A DNA stretch of 64,000 bases. Source: Loktanella sp. DSM 29012. Its GTDB lineage: Bacteria; Pseudomonadota; Alphaproteobacteria; Rhodobacterales; Rhodobacteraceae. The notes beneath the pieces are model-generated. The model was not told where the DNA came from, did not search any database, and worked only from the letters and a program-made list of their open reading frames with translations. This document shows, piece by piece, positions 35,303-45,860 of this stretch (the stretch's first letter is position 1; every line of letters starts with the position of its first letter). Location of the stretch: positions 310,001-374,000 of the forward strand of contig NZ_FOEJ01000005.1 in NCBI RefSeq assembly GCF_900110705.1, in the 5' to 3' direction. The position numbers and the translations under genes are program-made.

Positions 35303-38300
35303 ATGCCAAAACGCGATGATATCAAGTCCATCATGATTATCGGGGCCGGTCCCATCGTCATCGGACAGGCCTGCGAATTCGACTATTCCGGCGCACAGGC
35401 CTGCAAGGCGCTGCGCGAAGAGGGTTACCGCGTCATCCTCGTGAATTCGAATCCCGCCACGATCATGACCGATCCGGGGCTGGCGGATGCCACCTACATA
35501 GAACCGATCACCCCCGAGGTCGTGGCCAAGATCATCGCCAAGGAACGCCCCGACGCGCTGCTGCCCACGATGGGCGGACAGACGGGGCTGAACACCTCGC
35601 TGGCACTGGCCGACATGGGCGTGCTGGAAAAATACAACGTCGAACTGATCGGGGCCAAGCGTGAGGCCATCGAGATGGCCGAGGACCGCAAGCTGTTCCG
35701 CGAGGCAATGGACCGGCTGGGGATCGAGAACCCCAAGGCCACGATCGTGACCGCGCCGAAAAAAGCTGAAGGCAAATTCGACATCAAGGCCGGGGTGCAG
35801 CTGGCCATCGACGCGATTGAATACGTGGGCCTGCCCGCGATTATCCGCCCTGCCTTTACCCTTGGCGGGACGGGCGGCGGTGTCGCCTACAATCGTGACC
35901 AGTACGAACACTTCTGCCGCACCGGCATGGAAGCGTCACCCATGGCGCAGATCCTGATCGACGAATCCCTGCTGGGCTGGAAAGAGTTCGAGATGGAGGT
36001 GGTGCGCGACACCGCGGACAACGCGATCATCGTCTGTGCCATCGAAAACGTGGACCCGATGGGTGTGCACACCGGCGACAGCATCACCGTGGCCCCTGCC
36101 CTGACGCTGACCGACAAGGAATACCAGATCATGCGCACGCACAGCATCAACGTGCTGCGCGAAATCGGCGTGGAAACCGGCGGGTCCAACGTGCAGTGGG
36201 CCGTGAACCCCGACGATGGCCGCATGGTCGTCATCGAAATGAACCCACGCGTGTCGCGGTCTTCGGCCCTGGCGTCCAAGGCGACGGGTTTCCCGATTGC
36301 GAAAATCGCGGCGAAACTGGCCGTGGGTTACACGTTGGACGAGTTGGACAACGACATCACCGGAGTGACCCCTGCGTCATTCGAGCCGACGATCGACTAT
36401 GTCGTGACGAAAATCCCGCGCTTTGCCTTCGAGAAATTCGCAGGCTCTGAACCGCTGTTGACCACGGCGATGAAATCCGTGGGCGAGGCGATGGCCATTG
36501 GCCGCACCATCCACGAATCCTTCCAAAAGGCGCTGGCCAGCATGGAAACCGGGCTGACCGGGTTCGACGACATCGCGATCCCTGGCGCCCCTGACGTTGC
36601 CGCCATCACCAAGGCGCTGGCACGCCAGACCCCCGACCGCATCCGCGTGATCGCGCAGGCGATGCGTCACGGTCTGAGCGATGACGACATCCACGCCGTC
36701 ACCAAGTTCGACCCCTGGTTCCTGGCCCGTATCCGCGAAATCGTGGACGCCGAAGAGGTGGTCAAGTCGAACGGCCTGCCCGCGGACGAGACGGGCCTGC
36801 GCAAGCTCAAGATGATGGGTTTTACCGATGCGCGTCTGGCGACCCTGACGGGTCAGTCAGAGGCAGACGTACGGCGCGCACGGACCAACGCCGGTGTCGT
36901 CGCCGTATTCAAACGCATTGATACCTGTGCGGCCGAGTTCGAGGCGCAGACGCCTTATATGTATTCGACCTACGAGGCCCCCATGATGGGCGAAGTCGAG
37001 GACGAGGCGCGCCCGTCCGACCGCAAGAAGGTCGTGATCCTGGGTGGTGGTCCGAACCGGATCGGACAGGGGATCGAGTTTGACTATTGCTGCTGTCACG
37101 CCTGTTTCGCCCTGACCGATCAGGGCTATGAGACGATCATGATCAACTGCAACCCCGAGACGGTTTCGACCGATTACGACACATCGGACCGGTTGTATTT
37201 CGAGCCGCTGACGTTCGAGCACGTCATGGAAATCCTGCGGGTCGAGCAGGAAAACGGCATTCTGCACGGTGTGATCGTGCAGTTCGGCGGTCAGACGCCA
37301 CTGAAACTGGCGAACGCGCTGCAAGAGGCAGGCATTCCGATCCTCGGCACCTCGCCCGACGCGATCGACCTGGCCGAGGACCGGGAACGGTTCCAGGATC
37401 TGGTCAACCGTCTGGGGCTGAAACAGCCGGTGAACGGTATCGCGTCCACCGACCAGCAGGCCTTTGCGATTGCCGCGGACATCGGATTCCCGCTTGTCAT
37501 CCGCCCGTCCTATGTGTTGGGGGGCCGCGCAATGGAGATCGTGCGCGATCAGGCACAGCTGGAACGCTATATCTCTGACGCTGTGGTGGTATCGGGCGAC
37601 AGCCCCGTGCTGCTGGACAGCTATCTGTCGGGTGCGGTCGAGGTGGATGTCGATTGCCTGTGCGACGGGGAAAACACCCATGTCGCCGGTATCATGCAGC
37701 ACATCGAAGAGGCCGGCGTGCATTCCGGCGACAGTGCCTGTTCGCTGCCGCCGCATTCGCTGTCCGACGCGATGATCACCGAGATCCGCCGCCAGACCGA
37801 CCTGCTGGCCAAGGAGCTGCGGGTCGTCGGCCTGATGAACATCCAGTTCGCCGTCAAGAACGAAGAAGTCTACCTGATCGAGGTGAACCCCCGCGCGTCC
37901 CGCACCGTGCCATTCGTGGCCAAGGCGACCGACAGTGCCATTGCATCCATCGCCGCCCGTCTTATGGCAGGCGAGCCGCTGTCAAATTTCCCGCTGCGCG
38001 CGCCCTACCCCGAAACCGACAACCCGATGGATGTGTTGCCGCTGGGCGACGCCTTCACGCTGGCCGACCCGAAAACACCCTGGTTCAGCGTCAAGGAAGC
38101 GGTTCTGCCATTCGCGCGGTTCCCCGGCGTCGACACGATCCTGGGGCCGGAAATGCGGTCCACTGGCGAGGTCATGGGCTGGGACCGCAACTTTGCCCGT
38201 GCATTCCTCAAGGCGCAGATGGGTGCGGGCACAGACCTGCCGACGACTGGCCGCGTGTTCGTGTCGATCCGCGATGATGACAAGACGGACGCCATGGCAG

Positions 38301-38635
38301 AGGCCGCACGCGGCCTGACCGACCTTGGACTGTCCATCGTGGCCACTCGCGGCACCGCGAAATGGCTGGCCGATCTGGGCATCACCGTGGAAACCGTGAA
38401 CAAGGTCTACGAGGGTGGCCGGACCATCGTCGATCAGCTCAAGGATAGCGAGATCGCGCTGGTGCTGAACACCACCGAAGGTGCGCAGGCCGTCGAGGAT
38501 TCGCGCGATATCCGTGCCGTCGCCCTGAACGACAAGATCCCGTATTTCACCACTGCCGCCGCCGCACAGGCTGCGGTGATGGCGATGCAGGAACGTGCGA
38601 ATGGCGAAATCGAGGTGCGCAGCCTGCAAGGCTGA
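35303..38635 (+). CDS. carB: Carbamoyl-phosphate synthase large subunit
   Basis: An 1110-residue CarB that makes carbamoyl phosphate for pyrimidines and arginine. The two ATP-grasp halves start with [17 protein letters not shown] (about residue 15) and [17 protein letters not shown] (about 585), and the final about 140 residues form the MGS-like regulatory domain ([10 protein letters not shown]). It is somewhat longer than E. coli CarB (1073 aa). The true start at 35303 is family-like; an open frame extends upstream to 35120 over the promoter. It is monocistronic here, with carA absent from the window. Confidence 0.97.
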   Translation: MPKRDDIKSIMIIGAGPIVIGQACEFDYSGAQACKALREEGYRVILVNSNPATIMTDPGLADATYIEPITPEVVAKIIAKERPDALLPTMGGQTGLNTSLALADMGVLEKYNVELIGAKREAIEMAEDRKLFREAMDRLGIENPKATIVTAPKKAEGKFDIKAGVQLAIDAIEYVGLPAIIRPAFTLGGTGGGVAYNRDQYEHFCRTGMEASPMAQILIDESLLGWKEFEMEVVRDTADNAIIVCAIENVDPMGVHTGDSITVAPALTLTDKEYQIMRTHSINVLREIGVETGGSNVQWAVNPDDGRMVVIEMNPRVSRSSALASKATGFPIAKIAAKLAVGYTLDELDNDITGVTPASFEPTIDYVVTKIPRFAFEKFAGSEPLLTTAMKSVGEAMAIGRTIHESFQKALASMETGLTGFDDIAIPGAPDVAAITKALARQTPDRIRVIAQAMRHGLSDDDIHAVTKFDPWFLARIREIVDAEEVVKSNGLPADETGLRKLKMMGFTDARLATLTGQSEADVRRARTNAGVVAVFKRIDTCAAEFEAQTPYMYSTYEAPMMGEVEDEARPSDRKKVVILGGGPNRIGQGIEFDYCCCHACFALTDQGYETIMINCNPETVSTDYDTSDRLYFEPLTFEHVMEILRVEQENGILHGVIVQFGGQTPLKLANALQEAGIPILGTSPDAIDLAEDRERFQDLVNRLGLKQPVNGIASTDQQAFAIAADIGFPLVIRPSYVLGGRAMEIVRDQAQLERYISDAVVVSGDSPVLLDSYLSGAVEVDVDCLCDGENTHVAGIMQHIEEAGVHSGDSACSLPPHSLSDAMITEIRRQTDLLAKELRVVGLMNIQFAVKNEEVYLIEVNPRASRTVPFVAKATDSAIASIAARLMAGEPLSNFPLRAPYPETDNPMDVLPLGDAFTLADPKTPWFSVKEAVLPFARFPGVDTILGPEMRSTGEVMGWDRNFARAFLKAQMGAGTDLPTTGRVFVSIRDDDKTDAMAEAARGLTDLGLSIVATRGTAKWLADLGITVETVNKVYEGGRTIVDQLKDSEIALVLNTTEGAQAVEDSRDIRAVALNDKIPYFTTAAAAQAAVMAMQERANGEIEVRSLQG

Positions 38636-38700
38636 CACCCTGCGGTTAACGCTGCAATGCAAACGTGCTATGACGGGACCAGATCACGAAAGGTCCCGTC

Positions 38701-38973
38701 ATGCTGCGCCTCACGCCTGTTGTTCTTCTCGCGGCCTGCACGGTCGCACCAACCTATACCCCACCCCTGTTCGGCGATGGCTACCGCGCTGACGGCGATC
38801 AATGCCGTCGTGTGGCCGAGGATGATTTCACCAATCAGTTTTTGGACGACGCAGCCGACCTCGTGGCCTGCCCCGTCGACATGGAAAACATCGGCGTCTT
38901 TGCATTGGATACGGGCGCGTCGGCCGTGGCACAGGTGCCCGGCTACATCCTGTATTCCGTCCCGCGTCGTTAG
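38701..38973 (+). CDS. Small putative lipoprotein
   Basis: A 90-residue protein with a short signal and lipobox LAAC (Cys about residue 13). The mature part has two further cysteines (DQCRRV and ACPVD), which may form a disulfide, and many acidic residues. No family is recognised. CGAAAGGTCCC precedes the ATG. It ends two bases before the stop of the convergent DUF805 gene. Confidence 0.7.
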   Translation: MLRLTPVVLLAACTVAPTYTPPLFGDGYRADGDQCRRVAEDDFTNQFLDDAADLVACPVDMENIGVFALDTGASAVAQVPGYILYSVPRR

Positions 38974-38975
38974 GA

Positions 38976-39572
38976 TCAGCCGAACCGGTTCGGGCCATCG
39001 GGCACGCGACACCACCAGACGATCAGGATGATCCAACCGATCACGGGCAAAAGCAGGAGCAACTGCCACCAGCCCGATTTGTCGATGTCATGCAGGCGAC
39101 GCGCGGTCAGCGCGATGGTCGGGATAAAGACGGCAAGCGACCAGATATTGCCTAGCACCCCGAATTCCTGACCAACTTCGCCAAACAGAGCGGCATCGAC
39201 GATCCCCAGAACGATACCGATGATGATGCTGTCCAGCATGAACCACCAGAATTCACCGCGGTTGCTGCGTCCCTTGAAATCGAAATAGCGGGCAAAGAAT
39301 TGCTGAAACGCGTCCTTCATCCCGCTTTGGCGGCGGTAATCGCGGCCCGTGTCTGCATACTCTGGCACTGCGGGTCGCCCGACACCCGCAGGCTGTGACG
39401 GGGTCCGCGACACGCCCTCGACATGCATGTGGGCGGGTTCCCATTCCTTCATGGTGTCGGTCCAGACCAATGTGCGGGGGCCTATGATGCCGGACCGGGT
39501 CAATGCCCCGAATTCGGATTCGTCAATCGGGCCGTGTTCCTTGCCGTCGTTCGCATAGTACCATTGTGCCAT
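38976..39572 (-). CDS. GYF_2 plus DUF805 membrane protein
   Basis: A 198-residue two-part protein. Residues 1-55 form a GYF_2 domain (WYYANDGKEHGPI, GPRTLVWTDTMKEWEPA). Residues 85-198 form a DUF805 membrane domain with four hydrophobic helices, including RSNRGEFWWFMLDSIIIG and ALTARRLHDIDKSGWWQLL. The GYF_2 part is probably cytoplasmic and may bind proline-rich peptides. Function unknown. GAGGAGA before the ATG at 39572 fixes the start. Confidence 0.88.
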   Translation of the reverse strand: MAQWYYANDGKEHGPIDESEFGALTRSGIIGPRTLVWTDTMKEWEPAHMHVEGVSRTPSQPAGVGRPAVPEYADTGRDYRRQSGMKDAFQQFFARYFDFKGRSNRGEFWWFMLDSIIIGIVLGIVDAALFGEVGQEFGVLGNIWSLAVFIPTIALTARRLHDIDKSGWWQLLLLLPVIGWIILIVWWCRVPDGPNRFG

Positions 39573-39694
39573 GGTCTGTCTCCTCGCGCTGTCGCTGGAA
39601 ACCTGCGACGAAGCTGACGTCGTGTAAAGAGACCACTTGCTGGACAAGCGCGCCCGGCAACGGCAAAATCAGTTACCCAGCGAAAGGTCCCATC

Positions 39695-40813
39695 ATGCCA
39701 AATGCCGCCATCACCGGAACGGGTGTGTTCACCCCGTCCGAAATCATCACCAATGCCGAGCTGGTGACGGCCTATAATGCCTATGCGGACCTGTGGAACG
39801 CGGAACATGCCGACGACATCGCCGCAGAGAAAACGGCGGCGAAGCCCCATTCGTCAGAGGATTTCATCGTTGCCGCATCCGGGATCGAGCGGCGTTATGT
39901 GATCGACAAAACCGGCGTGCTGGACCCCACGCGGATGTATCCGCATTTTCGCGCCCGCAGCGACGACGAACCGTCCTTGATGGCGGAAATCGCCCAGGAC
40001 GCGATTACCAAGGCGCTGGCACAGGCGGGGATCACGGGCACGGATGTCGATCTGGTGATCTGTGCCGCGTCCAACATCGAACGCGCCTACCCGGCGGTGG
40101 CGGTCGAAATCCAGCAGTTGATCGGTGCCGGCGGCTTTGCCTTTGACATGAACGTGGCCTGTTCATCCGCGACATTCGGCATTCAGCTGGCCGCCGACAT
40201 GATCAAGGCCGGGTCGGTGCGGGCGGCTGTCGTCGTGAACCCCGAAATCACCAGCGGCCATCACGAATGGCGCGACCGCGACTGTCATTTCATTTTCGGT
40301 GACGTCTGCACCGCGACGGTCCTGCAACCCGAGGACGCGGCAAGTGGTGCGCATTTCAAGGTCCTGTCGACCCGTTGCGCGACCGAATTTTCCAACAATA
40401 TCCGCAATAACGCCGGTTTCCTGCGCCGGACGCGCGACCAGATGGAGGACCGCCGCGACATGCAGTTCATGCAAAACGGGCGGCGCGTGTTCAAGGAGGT
40501 GCTGCCCATGGTCAGCCAGCATATGGCGGACCACATGGCCGACGAGGGTCTGACCGCAGATGACCTCAAACGGCTGTGGCTGCATCAGGCCAACAAGACG
40601 ATGAACAGCTATATCGGCAAAAAGGTGATGGGCCGGGACCCCGAACCCGATGAACAGCCGAATATCCTTCAGGATTATGCCAACACATCGTCGGCGGGCT
40701 CGATCATCGCGTTTTCGAAATACTCGGACGATCTGGTTCCCGGCGACAAGGGAATCATCTGTTCCTTTGGCGCCGGGTATTCGGTCGGGTCGGTCGTCGT
40801 CGAACGAGCCTAG
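39695..40813 (+). CDS. Beta-ketoacyl-ACP synthase III-like enzyme
   Basis: A 372-residue thiolase-fold condensing enzyme of the KAS III type. Catalytic Cys is in NVACSSATFG (about residue 156), the His in LWLHQANKTMN and the Asn in YANTSSAGS. It is longer than FabH (about 320 aa), with an extra segment near residues 30-60 (LWNAEHADD) and another around 245-285. This variant may start acyl chains from an unusual primer. AAAGG precedes the ATG. Its stop overlaps that of the convergent aldo/keto reductase on CTAG. Confidence 0.87.
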   Translation: MPNAAITGTGVFTPSEIITNAELVTAYNAYADLWNAEHADDIAAEKTAAKPHSSEDFIVAASGIERRYVIDKTGVLDPTRMYPHFRARSDDEPSLMAEIAQDAITKALAQAGITGTDVDLVICAASNIERAYPAVAVEIQQLIGAGGFAFDMNVACSSATFGIQLAADMIKAGSVRAAVVVNPEITSGHHEWRDRDCHFIFGDVCTATVLQPEDAASGAHFKVLSTRCATEFSNNIRNNAGFLRRTRDQMEDRRDMQFMQNGRRVFKEVLPMVSQHMADHMADEGLTADDLKRLWLHQANKTMNSYIGKKVMGRDPEPDEQPNILQDYANTSSAGSIIAFSKYSDDLVPGDKGIICSFGAGYSVGSVVVERA

Positions 40814-41643
40814 TCGAGCCCGTTGAACGTATCGGGGTCAGGCCCGGTGCGTTCGCCGGTGTCCAGCGCCGCGATGGCCGTCAGGTCATCGTCGGTCAGG
40901 TTGAAATCAAAAATATCCATATTGGCCCGCAGGTGATCGGGATTGCCTGACCGGCTGATCACGACGTTCCCGATGTCGATGTGCCAGCGCAGGATCACCT
41001 GTGCGGGGGACTTGCCTGTGCGGTCAGCAATCGCCTTGATCGGGGCGGCATCGAACGATCGCGCACTGCCCAGCGGTGACCAGCTTTGCGTGACGATGTC
41101 GCGTGCATCGTAGACTTGGGCCAGTTTGGATTGCTGCAGGCGCGGGTTCACCTCGACCTGGTTCAGGACGGGTTTCACGCCGGTTTCGCCGATGATGCGG
41201 TCCAGATGATCCTTGTGAAAGTTCGACACACCGATTGATGTCATCTGCCCGTCCGCCTGCGCGTCAATCAACGCTTTCCATGCGGTGACATAGGTGTCCT
41301 GTTGCGGAAAGGGCCAGTGCAGGAGCATCAGGTCCAGTTTTTCCAGCCCAGTGCGTTTCAGGCTGTCATCGACCGATTTGCGCACGTCGTCATAGGACAT
41401 GCCGTCGTTCCAGACCTTGGACGTGATGAACAAATCATCGCGTGACACCTCGCTTGCGCGGATGCCCTCGCCCAGCTCCTCTTCGTTCTTGTACATCGCC
41501 GCACCGTCAATCAGGCGGTAGCCCATGCCGATGGCATCGCGCACGACGTCAGCGCATGTATCCTTTGGCACCTGCCAGAGGCCCAATCCGAATTTCGGGA
41601 TCGCGTTTCCGTCGTGAAAGGCTTGGGTCGGAATGTCGGTCAT
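40810..41643 (-). CDS. Aldo/keto reductase
   Basis: A 277-residue AKR-superfamily oxidoreductase related to 2,5-diketo-D-gluconate reductases. The catalytic tetrad is visible as Asp and Tyr in DGAAMYKNEEELG, Lys in FITSKVWND and His in LLHWPFPQ. Likely reduces small carbonyl compounds with NADPH. AAAGGATAAAG lies before the ATG at 41643; the open frame further upstream is not supported. It is divergent from tdk. Confidence 0.9.
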   Translation of the reverse strand: MTDIPTQAFHDGNAIPKFGLGLWQVPKDTCADVVRDAIGMGYRLIDGAAMYKNEEELGEGIRASEVSRDDLFITSKVWNDGMSYDDVRKSVDDSLKRTGLEKLDLMLLHWPFPQQDTYVTAWKALIDAQADGQMTSIGVSNFHKDHLDRIIGETGVKPVLNQVEVNPRLQQSKLAQVYDARDIVTQSWSPLGSARSFDAAPIKAIADRTGKSPAQVILRWHIDIGNVVISRSGNPDHLRANMDIFDFNLTDDDLTAIAALDTGERTGPDPDTFNGLD

Positions 41644-41776
41644 GGCTTTATCCTTTGTCTTTTCAGTCGGACAACGGATCGCAGGGCTGATCTGTTCCAT
41701 GACGATCCGGCGGTGTGAGCGGCAGACAGGCACGCACGCTCTTGCAAAGGGTCGGACCGTGGCGGTAGGCAGGCGC

Positions 41777-42376
41777 ATGGCGAAGCTCTATTTCAATTAT
41801 TCCACGATGAACGCGGGCAAATCGACCGTGTTGCTGCAAGCCAGCCACAACTACATTGAGCGCGGAATGCAGACCTATCTGATGACGGCGCGGCTGGATA
41901 CGCGCGCCGGTCAGGGCCGCATCGCCAGCCGGATCGGCATCGGCGACGTGGCCGATACATTCGCCCCCGGCGAAAACCTCTTCACCAAAATCGCGCGCCG
42001 ACTGGACGCGGAACCGTGCGCCTGCGTTTTCATCGACGAGGCGCAGTTTCTGGAAGAGGAACAGGTCTGGCAACTGGCCCGGGCAGTCGATGATCTGGGC
42101 GTGCCGATCATGTGCTACGGGTTGCGCGTCGATTTTCAGGGCAAGCTGTTTCCAGGGTCGGCCACCCTGCTGGCGCTGGCCGATGAAATGCGAGAGGTCC
42201 GCACGATCTGTCACTGCGGACGCAAGGCCACGATGGTCGTGCGCAAGGACGCGGATGGCCGCGTCGTTCAGGCGGGCGATCAGGTGCAGGTTGGCGGCAA
42301 CGACCGATATGTGTCGCTTTGTCGCAAACACTGGCGCGAAGCGATGGACGACGCGGAACCGGATCTGCTGATCTGA
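41777..42376 (+). CDS. tdk: Thymidine kinase
   Basis: A 199-residue type II thymidine kinase (TK1-like), salvaging thymidine to dTMP. P-loop STMNAGKST (about residues 9-17), Walker B FIDEAQFL and the lasso-loop GLRVDFQGKLFPGS are present, with zinc-site cysteines ICHCGRKA. AGGCAGG precedes the ATG. It complements the de novo route represented by thyA and folA in this window. Confidence 0.95.
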   Translation: MAKLYFNYSTMNAGKSTVLLQASHNYIERGMQTYLMTARLDTRAGQGRIASRIGIGDVADTFAPGENLFTKIARRLDAEPCACVFIDEAQFLEEEQVWQLARAVDDLGVPIMCYGLRVDFQGKLFPGSATLLALADEMREVRTICHCGRKATMVVRKDADGRVVQAGDQVQVGGNDRYVSLCRKHWREAMDDAEPDLLI

Positions 42377-42410
42377 GTTTGATTCCTAGTCATTTGTTAG
42401 GTCCAAAGTC

Positions 42411-42899
42411 ATGTCAGACAGCCTTCGTTATTCCCGTAAACACATGTTCCTGCACTGGATCATTGCCCTGCTGGTCGCCGTCCAGTTCTTCTTTGCGGAA
42501 AACATGGGGGCCGCTTTCGACGCCAAGCTTGAAACAGCCAGCGGCGGTTGGACGACCGGCGCTGCCTTTCACGCGATACTGGGCGCGTCGATTGGCCTAC
42601 TCATGCTGTGGCGGTTGATGATCCGTCGCACGACCGACATCCCGCCGCCGCCGGCACATGCCCCAGATCTGATCCAGACGGTCAGCAGGGCCACCCACTG
42701 GCTGTTCTACGCAATCCTGATCGCCATGCCGGTCGCGGGCGCGATCGCATGGTTTTTGAAACTGGAATGGATGGCAGAGGTTCACGACGTCACCGGCAAG
42801 GTGCTGATCGCCCTGATCGTGTTACACATCGCCGGAGCGGCCTATCACCATTTCATCGGTGGTGACAAAAGCGTCATCCACCGCATGATCCCGCGCTAG
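42411..42899 (+). CDS. Cytochrome b561 family protein
   Basis: A 162-residue four-helix membrane cytochrome b. Heme-ligand histidines are seen in KHMFLHWIIALL, FHAILGASIG, HWLFYAILIAMPVAG and VLHIAGAAYHHF. This family transfers electrons between the quinone pool and small periplasmic acceptors. It follows tdk by 34 bases on the same strand and ends on a CTAG stop overlap with the convergent dehydrogenase. Confidence 0.9.
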   Translation: MSDSLRYSRKHMFLHWIIALLVAVQFFFAENMGAAFDAKLETASGGWTTGAAFHAILGASIGLLMLWRLMIRRTTDIPPPPAHAPDLIQTVSRATHWLFYAILIAMPVAGAIAWFLKLEWMAEVHDVTGKVLIALIVLHIAGAAYHHFIGGDKSVIHRMIPR

Positions 42900-43840
42900 A
42901 CCGCGTTTGGCGGCGCATCCCCTTGATCCCACGCGATCAGGTTATCCACGGCGAGCTGTCCCATCGCCTCGCGGACCTCCAACGCTGCCGTGCCAAGGTG
43001 CGGCAGCAATACCACGTTGTCCAAGCCCAGCAATTCTGATGGCACCGTCGGTTCGTTTTCGTAGACGTCCAGACCGGCGCTGATGCGCCCGGATTTCAGC
43101 GCGGCCACCAGTGATGCCTCGTCCACGACGTCGCCACGCGCGATATTGATGAAAATCGCGCCGTCGCTCAGTTCCGCCAGTGCGTCAGCGTCGATCAAGT
43201 GGACGTTCTCACCGCCTCCCGGCACGGCCACAACGACCACGTCCGATTGGCTCATCACGCCGCTGAGTTCCTCGACCTGTCGGGCGGGGAAATCTACGTC
43301 TTTGACCGAGCGATTGTAATAGATCACCTTCATGTCAAAACCGAAATGCGCACGACGCGCGATGGCCTGACCAATGCGGCCCATGCCGACGATGCCGATA
43401 CGTTTGCCGGTCAGATGCATCCCCAGCAGTTGCGTCGGCTCCCATCCGGTCCATTCTCCCGCGCGCACCAGACGCTCTCCCTCGCCCGCGCGGCGGGCGG
43501 CCATCAGCATCAGCGTCAGCGCGATGTCAGCGGTCGCATCGGTGACGGCACCGGGCGTGTTGGACACGGTGACGCCGGCAGCCTTGGCCGCGCGCACGTC
43601 AATGTGGTTGTAGCCAACGCCGAAATTGGCCAGCATCTTGCACCGCAGGTCGGGCGTCGCGAATGCCATGTCGGTGAAACCGTCACCCAAGGTGCACATG
43701 ATTGCGTCGTATTCCTGCAAGGCCGATGCAGCGGCCTCGACGCTCAGCGGGCCGTCGTCGCTGATCGTAACATCAAAGTGTGGGCGCACCGCGTCGATGG
43801 TTGCGTCCGGAAACGGGCGAGTCAGCAGAAGGCGTTTCAA
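42896..43840 (-). CDS. 2-hydroxyacid dehydrogenase (glyoxylate/hydroxypyruvate reductase type)
   Basis: A 314-residue D-2-hydroxyacid dehydrogenase. The NAD-binding [12 protein letters not shown] (about residues 151-162), [10 protein letters not shown] and the catalytic His in LLPHLGTA match the GyaR/GRHPR group, with a catalytic Arg in NIARG and a Glu in ENEP. It probably reduces glyoxylate or hydroxypyruvate. It overlaps the upstream tRNA-binding-domain gene by 4 bases and is last in the ybjN-proC-csaA cluster. Confidence 0.92.
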   Translation of the reverse strand: MKRLLLTRPFPDATIDAVRPHFDVTISDDGPLSVEAAASALQEYDAIMCTLGDGFTDMAFATPDLRCKMLANFGVGYNHIDVRAAKAAGVTVSNTPGAVTDATADIALTLMLMAARRAGEGERLVRAGEWTGWEPTQLLGMHLTGKRIGIVGMGRIGQAIARRAHFGFDMKVIYYNRSVKDVDFPARQVEELSGVMSQSDVVVVAVPGGGENVHLIDADALAELSDGAIFINIARGDVVDEASLVAALKSGRISAGLDVYENEPTVPSELLGLDNVVLLPHLGTAALEVREAMGQLAVDNLIAWDQGDAPPNAV

Positions 43841-44178
43841 TGCAACCGCCCCCCGTTCGGCACCGATTGGTCCGGCGTCGCCAGCACAACGGCACCATCG
43901 GCATCAGGAAATCCCATGACGAGGACTTCTGACATGAATTTTCCGATCTGGCGCGGTGGAAAATTCACGACCGCCATGACCTGACGTCCGATCAACCCTT
44001 CCGGTGTGTAGTGGACCGTCAGCTGGGCCGAGGTCTTGCGTTCACCGATGTCGCCACCGAAATCGATCCAGAGCTTGATCGCGGGCTTGCGGGCCTCCGG
44101 ATAGGGTTCGGCCCGCACCACGGTGCCGACGCGCACGTCGACCTTCATGAAATCGTCGAAATCGATCTGATCAGTCAC
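43837..44178 (-). CDS. csaA: tRNA-binding domain protein (CsaA-like)
   Basis: A 113-residue OB-fold protein like CsaA and the C-terminal domains of Met[22 protein letters not shown] and [21 protein letters not shown] are typical, and the C-terminal [11 protein letters not shown] is conserved. It may act as a small RNA-binding chaperone. A GTG at 44178 is chosen because GGGAG lies 7 bases upstream and the length equals the family norm. It overlaps proC by 8 bases. Confidence 0.88.
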   Translation of the reverse strand: MTDQIDFDDFMKVDVRVGTVVRAEPYPEARKPAIKLWIDFGGDIGERKTSAQLTVHYTPEGLIGRQVMAVVNFPPRQIGKFMSEVLVMGFPDADGAVVLATPDQSVPNGGRLH

Positions 44179-44986
44179 GCGACAACTCCCGTCCACGGTC
44201 AGCCGCGGCAGTGACGGCGCGCGACAATAGCTTGGGGAATCCGTGTTCCGCGTCCATCAACACCTCCAACGCGGCCTGGGTCGTGCCATTGGGCGAGGTC
44301 ACGTTGCGGCGCAGCTGGGCTGGATCCTCGTCCGAGTCCTCTGCCAGCTGCCCTGCCCCGCCGACGGTCGCCTTTGCCAGTTTCATGGCAACATCCTCTG
44401 GCAGGCCCTGTTCGACGCCGGCAGCGGCAAGTGTTTCGATCAGATGAAAGACATAGGCCGGGCCAGACCCAGACACGCCGGTGACGGCGTCGATCTGCGC
44501 CTCGTCGTCCAGCCGGACAGTCTGGCCGACCGCGTTCATCAGCGTCTCCGCCAGTGACAGGTGGTCATCGGTCGCAGCGGCATTGCCGACCAGCGCACTG
44601 ATGCCGCGCCCGATTGCGGCGGGCGTGTTGGGCATGGTCCGCACGATGGGACTGTCCGCGCCAAACGCCGCCTCGAACCGCGCCAGCGACGTGCCTGCAG
44701 CAACCGACACGAACAGCGTCTTGCCGCCACCCAAGGCTGCCATCGCAGGCAGCGCATCGCCCATCATCTGCGGTTTCACAGCCACCAGCGCCACGGCGGG
44801 TGCATCCGGCGTGCCATCGTTGATATGACAGCCCGTGGCGCGGACCCAGTCACTGGGATTGGGGTCCAGTATCCAGACCGAACCCGCAGGCAGGCCCGAT
44901 TTCAGCCAGCCGTCCAGCAGGGCCGATCCCATCTTGCCACAGCCCAGCAGCACCAGACCACGGTCAGCAACGTCATTCATATCCAT
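44171..44986 (-). CDS. proC: Pyrroline-5-carboxylate reductase
   Basis: A 271-residue ProC, the last enzyme of proline synthesis. [17 protein letters not shown] is the NAD(P)-binding motif and [15 protein letters not shown] (about residues 170-184) the family signature; the C-terminal [15 protein letters not shown] is intact. ATGs at 44986 and 44980 are candidate starts. It is the second gene of a four-gene minus-strand cluster. Confidence 0.95.
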   Translation of the reverse strand: MDMNDVADRGLVLLGCGKMGSALLDGWLKSGLPAGSVWILDPNPSDWVRATGCHINDGTPDAPAVALVAVKPQMMGDALPAMAALGGGKTLFVSVAAGTSLARFEAAFGADSPIVRTMPNTPAAIGRGISALVGNAAATDDHLSLAETLMNAVGQTVRLDDEAQIDAVTGVSGSGPAYVFHLIETLAAAGVEQGLPEDVAMKLAKATVGGAGQLAEDSDEDPAQLRRNVTSPNGTTQAALEVLMDAEHGFPKLLSRAVTAAADRGRELSRD

Positions 44987-45066
44987 ATCGGGCACCCCAT
45001 CTGTCAATTCGCCCAAACGCTACGCCCCGTCATGCAGGGGCGCAAGCAATTGACCAACGCGCAGGT

Positions 45067-45570
45067 TCAGGCGCGACCGTAGGTTTCCGCAATGGCGATT
45101 TTCAGCGCCTCTTCGGGGGACCGGTTCGCCCAGGTGACCAGTTGCAGTGCGGGGTAATAGCGTTCGCAGCAGGTCACGGCGGTGTGGATCATCGTGTCGA
45201 TCTGCTCGGGGCTGGCCACCTGCTCGCCCGCGAGTACAAGACCATAACGATAGACCATCATTTTTTGATCGCCCCACCAGGTGAACGTCCCGCCCCAACT
45301 GTCGTCATTGATCGCGTTCAGCGCCTCGAACAACGCCGGCAAGCGCGATGCGGGTGGCTCCATCTCGTAGGTGCAGATCAGGCGCAGAGTTTCATCCGCC
45401 TGCGACCAGGCCAGCGTCAACGCATAGGTGCGCCACTGGCCTTCGACAGCCATTGCGATCCGATCATCGTGCACACGGTCGAATTCCCAGGCGTGGTGTT
45501 CCGCCAGATGTTCGACCAGATCGATCGGATGCACATCGTCGGCGTCCAGAAACATGTCTGTCAGGGCCAT
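45067..45570 (-). CDS. YbjN domain-containing protein
   Basis: A 167-residue protein of the YbjN/T3SS-chaperone-like fold found widely in alphaproteobacteria. VEHLAEHHAWEFDRV, WRTYALTLAWSQADETLRLIC and MMVYRYGLVL fit the family. E. coli YbjN affects stress responses; the function here is unknown. It is 80 bases upstream of proC and on the same strand, so may lead that operon. Confidence 0.85.
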   Translation of the reverse strand: MALTDMFLDADDVHPIDLVEHLAEHHAWEFDRVHDDRIAMAVEGQWRTYALTLAWSQADETLRLICTYEMEPPASRLPALFEALNAINDDSWGGTFTWWGDQKMMVYRYGLVLAGEQVASPEQIDTMIHTAVTCCERYYPALQLVTWANRSPEEALKIAIAETYGRA

Positions 45571-45799
45571 ATCGTTTGCCTCTCTACGGGACTTCGGAGG
45601 TGATCCTGCCCGTTTGTTTGCTGCTCTATGACGGGTATGGTTCTTGTTCCGCCCCTACAAGATATCGTGACGGCAGGTTTACTTTGTGTAAAGTCCGTTT
45701 TGGCGGATCTGCTGTGGATAAGGCGGCGAATCGCCGGTGCGCGGCACATTTCGCGGGGATAAGTCGCGTCCATTGTGCGCCGTTGCGAATGGCACCGCG

Positions 45800-45828
45800 T
45801 TGCGGGCCCCGCGGCACGGGCTTAGGGT
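45800..45828 (+). promoter_or_regulatory. Possible promoter of the M42 peptidase gene
   Basis: TTGCGG and TAGGGT separated by 17 bases, 33 bases before the ATG at 45861. The rest of the 290-base gap (45571-45860) holds no gene; TTTAC-N5-GTAAA at about 45673 is a small inverted repeat. Confidence 0.35.
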
Positions 45829-45860
45829 GCCGGCAAATCCAAATTGCAAAAGGTGCCCCC

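Noticed and set aside
45571-45860. A small gene in the 290-base gap before the M42 peptidase
   Set aside because: Short open frames here have no ribosome binding site and shadow-like composition; the region looks like promoter and spacer.
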